DNA of 64,000 nucleotides from DATFVA01 sp963721075 (GTDB lineage: Bacteria; Bacteroidota; Ignavibacteria; Ignavibacteriales; Ignavibacteriaceae), in NCBI GenBank assembly GCA_963721075.1, contig CAVRHV010000005.1, forward strand, positions 1 to 64,000. The letters are read 5' to 3'. A program made the position numbers and the translations under genes. Below, one piece after another: positions 18,005-26,911 of the stretch. The notes under the pieces were generated by a model. It was not told the DNA's origin. It searched no databases and saw only the letters and a list, made by a program, of their open reading frames with translations. Position 1 is the first letter of the stretch. Each line of letters starts with the position of its first letter.

Positions 18005-18246
18005 GCAATGAAATAAAAGTTACCTGTCTCGAAGTAGTGAGTCACATCTGTGACAGTCTTGGTGAAGATCTTGATTCCGAAAGATGTAAAGATATTAAGA
18101 GTCATCTCGAGCAGTGTCCCGAGTGCACAAATTATCTAAAGTCTGTTGAAATGACGATTGATTATTATAAAAAGTATAATGTTGAGCTTCCGGCTAAGGC
18201 TCACAACAGGCTGATGTCATTTCTTGACCTCGATGAGGATGAATAA
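18001..18246 (+). CDS. Soluble zinc-finger anti-sigma factor
   Basis: Protein of 81 residues with a ZAS-type zinc motif: SHICDSL, then HLEQCPEC (HxxxCxxC) near residues 33-40. No membrane helix is present, so it should act in the cytoplasm like the redox-sensing RsrA/ChrR group. Its start overlaps the sigma factor stop by 4 bases, arguing for translational coupling and a 1:1 complex that holds the sigma factor inactive. The acidic C-terminus (DLDEDE) is of unknown role. Confidence 0.82.
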   Translation: MSNEIKVTCLEVVSHICDSLGEDLDSERCKDIKSHLEQCPECTNYLKSVEMTIDYYKKYNVELPAKAHNRLMSFLDLDEDE

Positions 18247-18314
18247 TCCTGACGCAGGTTACAAATTCTTTCTTCTAAAAATTTTAATATTCATATAAAC
18301 AATTATTTAAGGTT

Positions 18315-18752
18315 ATGGATAACATTCACTATTATAATATTAATGTAAAATGGGATGAAGGCAGAGTTGGAACGCTTTCATCAGATTCACTGCCAAATAT
18401 TAAAATTGCTACCCCTCCTGAATTTCCCAAAGGCGTTGCAGGTATATGGTCACCCGAACATTTATTCGTATCTTCTGTTGCAATATGCCTGATGACTACT
18501 TTTGTGGCTATAGCAGAAAATTCATCACTTCCGTTTAATTCCTTCAGCTGTGATGCTGTGGGTAAACTCGAAAAGGTTGACGGTAACTTTATGATCTCTG
18601 AGATTGAGCTAAAACCGAAGGTTGTCGTTCCGGAAGAAAAATACAGGGAAAAGGCAGGCCGAATCGTTGAAAAATCTGAAAAAATGTGTCTCATCTCGAA
18701 TTCAGTAAAAAGCAAAATCATTTTAAGTTCGGAAATAAAAATTGCCGGGTAG
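18315..18752 (+). CDS. OsmC-family peroxiredoxin-like protein
   Basis: OsmC/Ohr-fold protein of 145 residues; members reduce organic hydroperoxides with two Cys residues. Cys58 lies in SSVAICLMTTF and Cys125 in EKMCLISNSV, the expected positions. The Glu of SPEHLF near residue 49 is also conserved. It belongs to the broader OsmC group instead of clear Ohr. It follows the sigma/anti-sigma pair on the same strand with a ~70-base gap. Confidence 0.88.
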   Translation: MDNIHYYNINVKWDEGRVGTLSSDSLPNIKIATPPEFPKGVAGIWSPEHLFVSSVAICLMTTFVAIAENSSLPFNSFSCDAVGKLEKVDGNFMISEIELKPKVVVPEEKYREKAGRIVEKSEKMCLISNSVKSKIILSSEIKIAG

Positions 18753-18801
18753 ATTGATCAGCATAAAATCAGAAAAGGTTACTAAAAATCAGGAGAAATA
18801 T

Positions 18802-19191
18802 ATGAAAAGACTTATCGGCTTTTTCATTTTCGCAATAATCTTGTCGAATTTTGTTGCTTGTGCTCAGAGTGTCCCGCCTCAGAATAACATCACAGTTCAG
18901 GATCTCAAAAATCAGATAAAGAATGATTCTGATCTTGTAATACTGGATGTCCGCACACCTGAAGAGCTTAGCGGTCCCCTTGGTCATATTGACGGTGTAA
19001 TTAATATACCCGTTCAGCAGCTTGAAAGCCGAGTAGACGAGCTTGATAAGTACAAGGACAGGGAAATTGCAGTCATATGCAGGACCGGTCACAGATCAGG
19101 CATTGGGACAAAAATTCTGCTGAAACATGGATTTACGAAAGTAGAAAATGTTGAGGGCGGAATGACCGCTTACAGGGCCGCAGGAAATTAA
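18802..19191 (+). CDS. Rhodanese-domain lipoprotein
   Basis: Single rhodanese domain of about 100 residues after an N-terminal signal sequence. The segment LSNFVAC ending at Cys20 resembles a lipobox, so the protein is probably a lipoprotein. The active-site loop is ICRTGHRS with Cys93, and LDVRTPEEL is the CH2A-like motif. It likely transfers or reduces sulfane sulfur in the periplasm. The ATG at 18802 has a good AGGAG site; a longer frame from 18742 lacks one. Neighbouring OsmC and ECF genes suggest a thiol-stress role. Confidence 0.85.
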   Translation: MKRLIGFFIFAIILSNFVACAQSVPPQNNITVQDLKNQIKNDSDLVILDVRTPEELSGPLGHIDGVINIPVQQLESRVDELDKYKDREIAVICRTGHRSGIGTKILLKHGFTKVENVEGGMTAYRAAGN

Positions 19192-19195
19192 CTGT

Positions 19196-19960
19196 CTACC
19201 CGAGATCCTTTAATCTTTTCTTTGCTTTTTTTATCGCAAACTTATCCCTGAAATTCTTTTGGGGATAAGTTATTAATTCCTGAAGAAGCTTCTTTTCTTC
19301 ATCCGTCTTCCCCATAGCTTTGTAGGTCAAGGCAAGCTGGAATGAAGCTACTATCGTACCGGGCTTTATATCGAGGGCCTTTTTCAACATCTCAACAGAC
19401 TGATCAAAACTACCTTCAGGCACATCACCGAAAAATGTATTCGCGAAGATCTTTTCAAACCAGCTGAGATCGGCAATCTGGCGATAATAAATTCCGAGAA
19501 TAACATATGAGAGATACTGATGCGGATTTATCTGAAGGGATTTTTTTGCATTTTCCTCAATCTTATGTGCAAGTTTAATTTTAGTCTTTCCGCCTTCATA
19601 CAATGCCTGGTTTCCGTACGACATAGCGAGGTAGGCATATGATGAAGCGCTATCGGGATATTCTTTCATTAATTTTTCGGAGAATTCAATCGCCTTTTTA
19701 ATCATTGCCTCCGAGCTGTCCTTCATTCTATACTCATAATACTCTTCCCCGAGATCATTATATGAGCGTGCCAGCCTGTAAATTACTTCATAGCTTCTTG
19801 AATCAATTTCATAAGCCTTCAGGTAATTTTGCAGTGCCGACTGATTATCAAATGAGGAGAAAGACTCGTCACCCATTTGGATATAATCTTCAAAGTTGTT
19901 CGCGAAAATTGCACTGAATGGTATAAGAAACACTGTAAGAAAGACTAATGCAGCTTTCAT
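19196..19960 (-). CDS. Secreted TPR-repeat protein
   Basis: Protein of 254 residues with an N-terminal signal peptide (AALVFLTVFLIPFSAIFA) and tetratricopeptide repeats, including SALQNYLKAYEIDSRSYEVIYRLARSYNDLG and DQSVEMLKKALDIKPGTIVASFQLALTYKAMG. TPR proteins of this kind act as periplasmic adaptors; the partner is unknown. It is convergent with the rhodanese gene, with only 4 bases between stops. The next gene upstream on the same strand encodes a secreted dienelactone-hydrolase-like protein. Confidence 0.8.
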   Translation of the reverse strand: MKAALVFLTVFLIPFSAIFANNFEDYIQMGDESFSSFDNQSALQNYLKAYEIDSRSYEVIYRLARSYNDLGEEYYEYRMKDSSEAMIKKAIEFSEKLMKEYPDSASSYAYLAMSYGNQALYEGGKTKIKLAHKIEENAKKSLQINPHQYLSYVILGIYYRQIADLSWFEKIFANTFFGDVPEGSFDQSVEMLKKALDIKPGTIVASFQLALTYKAMGKTDEEKKLLQELITYPQKNFRDKFAIKKAKKRLKDLG

Positions 19961-20005
19961 ACTAAAGATTCCTCTATTAACTTTTAAGCTTAGATAATTG
20001 AAAGA

Positions 20006-20821
20006 TTATCTTTGTCCCTCTTTAAGATTATTATTCAGAAAAGAGTAGATCTCTGCCCAGGCCTTTTTTGCAGCTTCCTGGTTATAAACTTTTGTATTGC
20101 CGGGATTCATAAAAGCATGATTTGCATCGGGATAAATTATAATCTGATTTTTAACGCCCGCACTATTCAATGCATCTTCAAATTCGTTTACGTCCCGCGG
20201 GGTGATATTTTGATCCTTTTCCCCGAAAATTCCCAATACCGGGCACTCTATCTGTTTTAATACTTCCGGATCTTTATTAAGTCTTCCATAGCAGATAACG
20301 CAGGCCGCAAGATCTTTAAGATTCAAGGCTGCTCTCAAGGCATAACCCCCTCCCATACACCATCCTATAACACCAATATTTTGTTGACTGACTTCAGACC
20401 TGCTGCGAAGATAATCGAGTGCCGACCTCAGATCGGTAGCCGCCCGTTCCTGCGGCACACTGGCGGAAAGTTCCCGGGCCTCTTCAGGTGAGGAAGTTGA
20501 TTTACCATGGTAAAGATCGATAGCCAGAGCCGCATAACCACTATCAGCAAAATCATCGGCATCTTTCCTTATCCAGTCATTTAGTCCCCACCATTCGTGT
20601 ATTACGATCAAAGCGGGGAAAGGTCCGCTGCCTTCGGGCATTGCAAGGTAGGCCGATACGGTGTCATCACCGCTTAAATATTTAATCATTTCACTGTGAC
20701 CTGTTTTCAATCTTAGTGCGTCTTTCTCTTTTTGTCCGCTATCTGCAGCCAGTACTGAAGAAGTTAATACTATTAATGAAATCACTATAGAAAGAGCTAT
20801 AAAAGAATTAGAACTCTTCAT
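20006..20821 (-). CDS. Secreted dienelactone hydrolase family protein
   Basis: Alpha/beta hydrolase of 271 residues with a signal peptide (residues 1-25). The nucleophile elbow GWCMGG carries Cys155, Asp203 follows in GEKDQ and His235 in PDANHAFMNP, giving the Cys-Asp-His triad of the dienelactone hydrolase family. HEWWGLNDWIR near residue 75 is also typical. The natural ester substrate is unknown. The upstream promoter region contains an AT-rich palindromic run (ATGTGATATTTATATCACAT) at 20873-20892 that could bind a regulator. Confidence 0.87.
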   Translation of the reverse strand: MKSSNSFIALSIVISLIVLTSSVLAADSGQKEKDALRLKTGHSEMIKYLSGDDTVSAYLAMPEGSGPFPALIVIHEWWGLNDWIRKDADDFADSGYAALAIDLYHGKSTSSPEEARELSASVPQERAATDLRSALDYLRSRSEVSQQNIGVIGWCMGGGYALRAALNLKDLAACVICYGRLNKDPEVLKQIECPVLGIFGEKDQNITPRDVNEFEDALNSAGVKNQIIIYPDANHAFMNPGNTKVYNQEAAKKAWAEIYSFLNNNLKEGQR

Positions 20822-20872
20822 AACAATTCCTGAAGTTTAATAATAGAATAATTAAGTATTAATATAGGATTA

Positions 20873-20892
20873 TATGTGATATTTATATCACA
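20873..20892 (-). promoter_or_regulatory. Palindrome upstream of the hydrolase gene, CRP/FNR-like
   Basis: An inverted repeat with TGTGATA and TATCACA arms separated by TTTA lies about 52 bases upstream of the hydrolase start. It resembles a CRP/FNR-family operator (TGTGA-N6-TCACA). A cyclic-nucleotide-binding-domain protein is encoded nearby, but that is not itself a CRP transcription factor. Regulation is inference. Confidence 0.45.
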
Positions 20893-20936
20893 TTAAACGA
20901 TGGGAGAGAAAAATACCCCTTTTACCAGTGATCCGG

Positions 20937-21359
20937 TTAAACTGCAATATTTCTGGGTTTCATGCGGATGAGGAGGGAAAGATCTCTGGAAGCGATTATT
21001 TTCTTTCCCTGACATTTGTATACAAGAACAAGTGCCTCATCGAAGGGAGATCCGTCATTCTTAAAGACGGGGAGTATATTATTTAATGGAACAGCTTCTT
21101 TTTGTACCTGAACAAAATTTTTAGCTTCGAGGTAGTCAAGCAGATTTACAAACTTTTTAATCTTTTCAAAAAACCTGTTTTCATCTACAGGGACAAGAAT
21201 CTCATCAGTATTAAACACAACATTAAAATACCAGAAATGATTTATCTTGTAATGAACATTTATATACGAGCAGCATTCTGTTATAAAAGACTCAACGTCG
21301 GTTATTTTACCATCGGAAATCTTCTGAATTGTGGATTTGTCTTCTTCATCAAAATACAT
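20937..21359 (-). CDS. Hypothetical protein
   Basis: Protein of 140 residues with no family I recognise. It is soluble, starts MYFDEEDKSTIQ and looks mixed alpha/beta, with VPVDENRFFEKIKKFVNLLDYLEAKNF and a C-terminal strand region. The ATG at 21359 follows an AGAGGCGG site and is preferred over the longer hydrophobic frame to 21428, which overlaps the upstream start region. It is divergent from the membrane protein gene that begins at 21463. Confidence 0.6.
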   Translation of the reverse strand: MYFDEEDKSTIQKISDGKITDVESFITECCSYINVHYKINHFWYFNVVFNTDEILVPVDENRFFEKIKKFVNLLDYLEAKNFVQVQKEAVPLNNILPVFKNDGSPFDEALVLVYKCQGKKIIASRDLSLLIRMKPRNIAV

Positions 21360-21462
21360 TAAGCCGCCTCTCTTTTTCTGCCGGAGATGCAATAGAAATG
21401 CCAACAAAATTTTCCCCCATAGCAGCAAAATAAAAAGTATTCTGCTTCAAAGGATGACGCTA

Positions 21463-21990
21463 ATGTCAGAATTGACGCAAAAGATATTGAGAATTCCGAC
21501 CTTGATGCTAGAAAAACTGTACGGTATAAAATATGATTTATTTTATCTAAAGAGGTATAATCTTATGAGAAAATTCAGAATAGCACTCGGGTTAATTATA
21601 TCTGATTTAGGTGGGGCAGCAGCCGCATCAATTCCGCTTGCGGTTTTACTTTCATTCACTAATTTCTTTGTGAGTACCTCCGGTATCGAACCAATAATGA
21701 CCGCTTTACTTCTGCTGGTACTACTCTCATTCTTTATTCTGCCATTCCGCCTGATGCTCATCGGGGCTGAGCTTCTCAAGATTGAGCTTGATAAATACGG
21801 AAGATTTTCTGTGGCTATCATCGGAGGGTTAACAGGAGGCTGTCTTTTTTATTTTCTTGTACTTTCCCGTTTTTCGCTGAACTGGCTTAATATATTCGAT
21901 TACGCCTTAATCGGGGTGATCCAAAGTATAATAGTTCAGATAATTTATAATTTTGTGCCGGAACACTGGAAAGTACAACCAGCGGATTAA
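21463..21990 (+). CDS. Small membrane protein of unknown function
   Basis: Protein of 175 residues with about four hydrophobic helices (around residues 42-60, 70-95, 118-136 and 145-165). There is a positively charged N-terminal region (LKRYNLMRKFR). I recognise no family. The ATG at 21463, with AAAGG about 9 bases upstream, is preferred over the longer frame from 21331. It is convergent with the NRDE gene, whose stop lies 16 bases away. Confidence 0.6.
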   Translation: MSELTQKILRIPTLMLEKLYGIKYDLFYLKRYNLMRKFRIALGLIISDLGGAAAASIPLAVLLSFTNFFVSTSGIEPIMTALLLLVLLSFFILPFRLMLIGAELLKIELDKYGRFSVAIIGGLTGGCLFYFLVLSRFSLNWLNIFDYALIGVIQSIIVQIIYNFVPEHWKVQPAD

Positions 21991-22005
21991 GACTATAACG
22001 AAGGG

Positions 22006-22776
22006 TCATACAGTATTCAGCTGAAAGCCAAACCTCGATTCAATCCATTTCCCTGTGTTGGTATCCAGAGATTTTTCAACAAAGATAACTTCGTTGACGC
22101 TGTTGACCATTAAAATTGTTGAGGATCTGGTTCCGTACCTGTCACTCTTAATAAAAACCGGGGATACAGCTTTCTCAAGCTCCCTGCTCAAGCCAGTGTC
22201 AGGCAGCTGATCTTCGGGAGCCTCACGGTCATCCGATAACAGATGAAACAGTTCTTCCTCTGATACCTTATCCTTCGATACTGCATCTATGAAGGCCTGT
22301 TTACTTCTAATTACCTTCGGCCAGGGCGTATCAAGCAGGTGATTGCTCAATCCGTAAATACCGGCAGGAAGTTTCTGCAATTCCTTCGTCTGATTTGAAA
22401 AATAAAACAGATTTTCTAAATCCGAAAAAAGCAGGTTATATCCATTATACAGATCAGCATTTTCCTTAAGACTATTTCCGTACTGGAATGCTGAAACTTC
22501 AGAAGTAAGGAAATTCAGGGTCAACAATCCTCTCGTCGGAGCATTTTCCTTAATCGTGTGCATGTCTCTGTAGTTTGTTATTGCTGCGAACCTGCCAAAC
22601 TTAGTAATACCAAGCCACGTTCCTCCGGCTTCAACGTCTTTTCCGGCGAGAAGTTCAGGATGATCCTTCCAGAAATGAGCTTTTTCTGTTGGTCTGTGGT
22701 AAAATTCATCGCGGTTTGCTGCTATAACAAAGGGGTATTCCGGATTGGTATTATATGATATAAGAAGGAGACACAT
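22006..22776 (-). CDS. NRDE-family (TANGO2-like) protein
   Basis: Protein of 256 residues of the NRDE/TANGO2 family. It starts MCLLLISYN, with the Cys2 expected of Ntn-hydrolase-like members, and carries the name-giving ANRDEFYHRPT motif near residue 20 and GGTWLGI near 51. TANGO2-type proteins have been linked to heme or lipid handling, but the bacterial role is open. The longer frame to 22848 only adds Phe/Tyr-rich sequence and is rejected as a start because the N-terminal Cys fits the family. Confidence 0.85.
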   Translation of the reverse strand: MCLLLISYNTNPEYPFVIAANRDEFYHRPTEKAHFWKDHPELLAGKDVEAGGTWLGITKFGRFAAITNYRDMHTIKENAPTRGLLTLNFLTSEVSAFQYGNSLKENADLYNGYNLLFSDLENLFYFSNQTKELQKLPAGIYGLSNHLLDTPWPKVIRSKQAFIDAVSKDKVSEEELFHLLSDDREAPEDQLPDTGLSRELEKAVSPVFIKSDRYGTRSSTILMVNSVNEVIFVEKSLDTNTGKWIESRFGFQLNTV

Positions 22777-22854
22777 ATAGAGTAAAAAGAAAAAGTAAAA
22801 AATATCCTGAAAAAAGTAATAATAAAAAGTTAAAGGGAAAAATAACAAGAAAAA

Positions 22855-22897
22855 AAGCCCGCAGACTTACTCTACACTCTAATAAATCTGCAGGCTT
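22855..22897 (-). terminator. Rho-independent terminator after the acidic protein gene
   Basis: On the minus strand a GCCTGCAGA arm pairs with TCTGCGGGC across a ~20-base loop, and a TTTTTT run follows. It lies downstream of the 23216-22953 gene and before the NRDE gene. Confidence 0.7.
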
Positions 22898-22952
22898 CAA
22901 ATCCGGTACTTGCGGCTATACACGGGACTGCTTAAGGACAGAACGGAATCAG

Positions 22953-23216
22953 TTATTCTTCCTCATCGTCATCATCTTCATCTACATCTTCTTCAGGATC
23001 CCACAACTCATCATTCACATCATCAGGATCAGGCTCGAATTCGCTGTCATCAGAAGGATCATAATTTTCAGCTAAACTAATATATTCAGCATCTTCATTT
23101 TTTTTATCTTCTTTGAATTCATCATCGTCGCGGTTTTCATTTTCGTGCTCAGGTATCTTTTCGCCTCTTTCAGACCTTCCATTTTTTGACCTTTCATCTC
23201 TTTCCCGTGAATCCAT
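22953..23216 (-). CDS. Small highly acidic protein
   Basis: Protein of 87 residues made almost entirely of charged residues. The first third mixes Arg, Glu and Lys (DSRERDERSKNGRSERGEK); the end is a run of Asp and Glu. No domain is recognised and the chain is probably disordered. The gene has its own terminator, supporting that it is expressed. Similar acidic tails occur in histone-like or chaperone proteins, but no function can be claimed. Confidence 0.6.
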   Translation of the reverse strand: MDSRERDERSKNGRSERGEKIPEHENENRDDDEFKEDKKNEDAEYISLAENYDPSDDSEFEPDPDDVNDELWDPEEDVDEDDDDEEE

Positions 23217-23333
23217 ATAATATCCTCCGCATTAATTAACTTGAATTATTTCTTCAAAAGATATTTGTGAAGAAATTATAATCAAAATTATTCAGTCTGA
23301 GTTACAGCACAGTGTGATGATGTACAAATTGGA

Positions 23334-23615
23334 TTATTGTACAGCAACACCCGGTGTAAATGCTATAAATCCTTTAATATTCAAATCTTCCTTTTTTACA
23401 TCCGGGTAATACCAGGCTCCATTCCAGTTAATGGCATCGCCGACCCTGATATTATAGAAATTTGCAGTTCCCAGTTCGGCATCGATATGTTTGGTGTAGC
23501 TTTTTTGCAGGTATTCTTTCTTCACAGAATTAGGTGGGAAATAGATATAACCATTTACTTCCTTAGCTTTTTTACTTTCAGCAATAACCTCTCCGTTCCA
23601 CACAGCTTTTGCCAT
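23334..23615 (-). CDS. DUF427 domain protein
   Basis: Protein of 93 residues matching the DUF427 family across its length: AVWNGEVIAES at the start, YFPPNSVKKEYLQKS in the middle, GTANFYNI near residue 50 and AWYYPDVKKED near 68. The fold is a small beta barrel and the function is unknown. The gene is followed at higher coordinates by a long gene-free region. It is preceded on the same strand by nothing within 400 bases, so it should have its own promoter. Confidence 0.88.
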   Translation of the reverse strand: MAKAVWNGEVIAESKKAKEVNGYIYFPPNSVKKEYLQKSYTKHIDAELGTANFYNIRVGDAINWNGAWYYPDVKKEDLNIKGFIAFTPGVAVQ

Positions 23616-24059
23616 ATTTGTCCTCCATTAATTAAATGATAACTAATTACTATATATAAAATATCAACTATCTATGCTGTTACTCACAATAGTATAATGT
23701 TAAAAAAATTTCAATCCCCTTAATTTTCACCCTCCTGTGACATCTTTTATTAGTTGATTTTGTTCACATATTAGGTATTTTAGTACAATTGAAATTAAAA
23801 GAATAGGAATATAAATAGAAAATTAGTTACTGCAATCCGAGAACCATCAGACTATGTAAAAATTCAGTTTCATTACAAGAAACTACCATACAGCATATGA
23901 TTTATTAATGTATAATATTACAGGAATGAATTATTGTCAGGTAAAATGTGTAATGTTGGTTAAAGAAAGCGTAAAGAATCTCTAAAAATATATCCCGTTT
24001 CAGATTCAGTGGTAATGAAATTTCTCTTTTTAAGTTGACAGCATTAAAGGAGAACCTTT
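23616..24059. other. Divergent intergenic region before the TonB receptor
   Basis: This AT-rich gap lies between the divergent DUF427 and TonB-receptor genes and should hold both promoters. The right end has a strong ribosome site (AAAGGAG, about 24046). A small GTTTC/GAAAC hairpin lies near 23870. I see no RNA gene or mobile element in it. Confidence 0.5.
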
Positions 24060-26897
24060 ATGAAAAAATTTTTACTGATTATAATTTACACCCTTTCAGT
24101 ATCTACTTTAATATTAGCGGGATCTACAGGTAAGCTTACAGGGAAGGTAACTGATAAATCTACCGGCGAAGCAATTCCTTTTGTTAACGTGGTTATCACG
24201 GGAACGACAATGGGGGCTGCCAGTGACATCGACGGAATTTATACTATTCTGAATATTCCACCCGGCACTTATTCTGTAAAAGCATCCGCAATAGGTTATA
24301 ACAGTATAACAGTCCAGAATGTAAAGATTCAGATCGATTTTACAACCAAAGTTGACTTTTCATTAACTCCAACCAGTGTTGAGTTAGGGGAGGAAGTAGT
24401 TGTAACCGCAAGCAAACCCCTGGTTCAAAAAGATCTTACTTCTTCCACCGCAATAATCAGTGCCCAGGATATCCAGACTTTACCAATAACCAGTTTCCAG
24501 GATGCTTTACAATTACAAGCAGGAATCGTGAAGGATAAAAATGGTGATTTTCACTTCCGCGGCGGAAGAAAGGGCGAAGTATCTTTCTGGATTGATGGTG
24601 TACCTGTTACTGATGCATACAGCGGCGGTACTGTAGTGGATGTAAATAAAAATTCGATTCAGGAAATGCAACTAATTACGGGTGCTTTTAATGCTGAATA
24701 TGGTCAGGCCATGAGCGGAATAGTGAATATCGCCACCAAGTCCGGAGGAAATGAGATACATGGCAGCCTTACCGGTTATCAGGGAGCTTACGTTACCCAA
24801 TATTCTGATCTTTTCTATGGAACACAGAGGCTGGATCCTTTCTCAGGGGGTACGGAAAACAAAATAAGCTGGCTGGAAGGATCGTTAAGCGGTCCCATAT
24901 TAAGTGATATTCTTACATATTATGTTAATGCCCGTTACTATTCTACCGGAGGCTATCTGTTCGGCCAACACAAATACAATACCTTTGATATAGCTAATAC
25001 AACTGATCCTAATCCAGAGAACTGGAACATTCAGCAAACTGGTGATGGTTCTATCGTTTCTATGGCTCCTTTCAGAGAAGCATACGCACAGGGGAAATTT
25101 ACCCTTAAAATTTCACCGGCATTCACTGTCGCGTATGATTATATACTGGATAATACATCCGGTATGGATTATGATTTTGCCTACAAGTATAATCCCGACG
25201 GACTGTTAAGCAATTTCAAAAAAGGCTACTTAAATTCATTAACAGTCACTCATGCTCTGGGAAGCAGTACGTTTTATACGGTTGGGCTATCTAATTACTT
25301 TACTGATTACAGGGAATACCTTGATCAGTCATCTTTTTCCCTATCTGATTTATTTAACAGAAATGATCCTTTCGATCAGAAATACGTGCATACCAAACTG
25401 CTGACTGCTCCTGAAGCTACCTTCTATACAGGCGGTACAAATATGACGCATAATGTCAGGAGTACGAATACCTATGTTGCAAAAATTGATCTGACCAGCC
25501 AGATTTCTAACAACCATGAAATAAAAACGGGAGTATTATTCAACTATTACACTCTGTTTTTACATAATATCAACTTACATATGTCGCAGGCTGATAATAA
25601 CAGAGACCCTGTTGTAGACGGTAAACCCTTTCTGCAGGAGCCCCCGGTAATTCCTTCGATTGAAAGTCAGGATAATCAACTTTATCAGCATAATCCCTGG
25701 CAGGCATCATTTTACGCGCAGGACAAGATGGAATTCCAATCTTTAATAGTGAATTTCGGACTGAGGTTTGATTACTTCCACCCGGATGGGAAAATCTTAG
25801 CAGATCCATCCGATCCGAATGTTTATCTCCCTGTGAAACCTCAGAATCAGGATAGTGTGGTTGCACCGGGAGGGACACATTCTCAGGCAGTTGCAAAAAG
25901 GAAAACATACTGGTATAAGGATGCTTCAGACAAATGGCAGGTTAGTCCTCGGCTTGGAGTTTCTTTCCCGATTACAGACAGGGGGATTATCCATTTTTCA
26001 TACGGACTATTTTTCCAGATTCCTTCATTTGAAAGATTGTATGAAAACCCGATGTATAAACTTCCTGTAACAGGCGGCAGTACAAATCTCGGAATAATCG
26101 GCAACCCCGACTTAAAACCCGAACAAACTACAAGCGGTGAATTAGGCGTGCAGCAGCAGATAACGGATGATATCGCAATTGATATAACCGGCTACTTCAG
26201 AGATATCAGGAACCTGGCCGGAACGCTTAATGAAATTCAATACGTTTTCGGCGGAACAAAAATATACAGCAAATATGTGAACACTGATTTTGGTTTTGTA
26301 AGAGGAATCGTACTCTCAATCAATAAACGATTTTCCGAAGGAATATCTGCCACGCTGGATTACACATTTCAGACGGCTAAAGGAAACGCTTCAGATCCAG
26401 CCGCTTCATTCAATCTAAGAAACAGCGGAGTCCAACCCGAAACACAATTAATCCCGCTTGATTGGGATCAGACACACACCGTGAATGCTACTTTTAATTA
26501 TGTTAACAAAACAGCAGACTGGGGCGGGAGTCTTATTTTTAGATTCAGTACCGGGCAGCCATATACTCCTCAAGGCATAACCAATGTAGGAACTTTAGTT
26601 TACAACTCTCAAAATATTCCTTCCAGTACCGACATTGATGTACGGCTGTATAAAGACTTCAGAATCGGCAATGCTTCAATAATCTCAGTATTCTTGAGGA
26701 TTAATAATCTGCTTGATATAAAAAACCCAACGCAGGTATTTACAGATACCGGACAGCCGAACTGGTCTCTGGATGAACAACAACAATTAAGAATAGGTGG
26801 CATACGCCAAGTTTCCTCTGTAGTAGACTGGTTTACCAGGCCAAACTATTATTCCGAGCCAAGAAGAGTAGAATTGGGAACTTCATTTTCATTTTAA
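24060..26897 (+). CDS. TonB-dependent receptor with carboxypeptidase-regulatory domain
   Basis: Outer-membrane protein of 945 residues. A signal peptide (1-21) is followed by a CarboxypepD_reg-like beta sandwich (about 23-105: TGKVTDKSTGEAIPFVNVVI), a plug domain (about 110-220) and a long 22-stranded barrel ending in the aromatic FSF. This is the SusC/RagA-like layout of Bacteroidota importers, but without a SusD partner next to it. Instead it is followed by a 1,211-residue secreted protein 14 bases downstream and a PorV-like protein. The ligand is unknown. The three genes form one tight operon. Confidence 0.9.
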   Translation: MKKFLLIIIYTLSVSTLILAGSTGKLTGKVTDKSTGEAIPFVNVVITGTTMGAASDIDGIYTILNIPPGTYSVKASAIGYNSITVQNVKIQIDFTTKVDFSLTPTSVELGEEVVVTASKPLVQKDLTSSTAIISAQDIQTLPITSFQDALQLQAGIVKDKNGDFHFRGGRKGEVSFWIDGVPVTDAYSGGTVVDVNKNSIQEMQLITGAFNAEYGQAMSGIVNIATKSGGNEIHGSLTGYQGAYVTQYSDLFYGTQRLDPFSGGTENKISWLEGSLSGPILSDILTYYVNARYYSTGGYLFGQHKYNTFDIANTTDPNPENWNIQQTGDGSIVSMAPFREAYAQGKFTLKISPAFTVAYDYILDNTSGMDYDFAYKYNPDGLLSNFKKGYLNSLTVTHALGSSTFYTVGLSNYFTDYREYLDQSSFSLSDLFNRNDPFDQKYVHTKLLTAPEATFYTGGTNMTHNVRSTNTYVAKIDLTSQISNNHEIKTGVLFNYYTLFLHNINLHMSQADNNRDPVVDGKPFLQEPPVIPSIESQDNQLYQHNPWQASFYAQDKMEFQSLIVNFGLRFDYFHPDGKILADPSDPNVYLPVKPQNQDSVVAPGGTHSQAVAKRKTYWYKDASDKWQVSPRLGVSFPITDRGIIHFSYGLFFQIPSFERLYENPMYKLPVTGGSTNLGIIGNPDLKPEQTTSGELGVQQQITDDIAIDITGYFRDIRNLAGTLNEIQYVFGGTKIYSKYVNTDFGFVRGIVLSINKRFSEGISATLDYTFQTAKGNASDPAASFNLRNSGVQPETQLIPLDWDQTHTVNATFNYVNKTADWGGSLIFRFSTGQPYTPQGITNVGTLVYNSQNIPSSTDIDVRLYKDFRIGNASIISVFLRINNLLDIKNPTQVFTDTGQPNWSLDEQQQLRIGGIRQVSSVVDWFTRPNYYSEPRRVELGTSFSF

Positions 26898-26911
26898 GTC
26901 ACAGGTTTAAA

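Noticed and set aside
22776..22848. N-terminal extension of the NRDE protein
   Set aside because: The family begins with Met-Cys at 22776, and the extension is a Phe/Tyr-rich run from AT-rich intergenic DNA.
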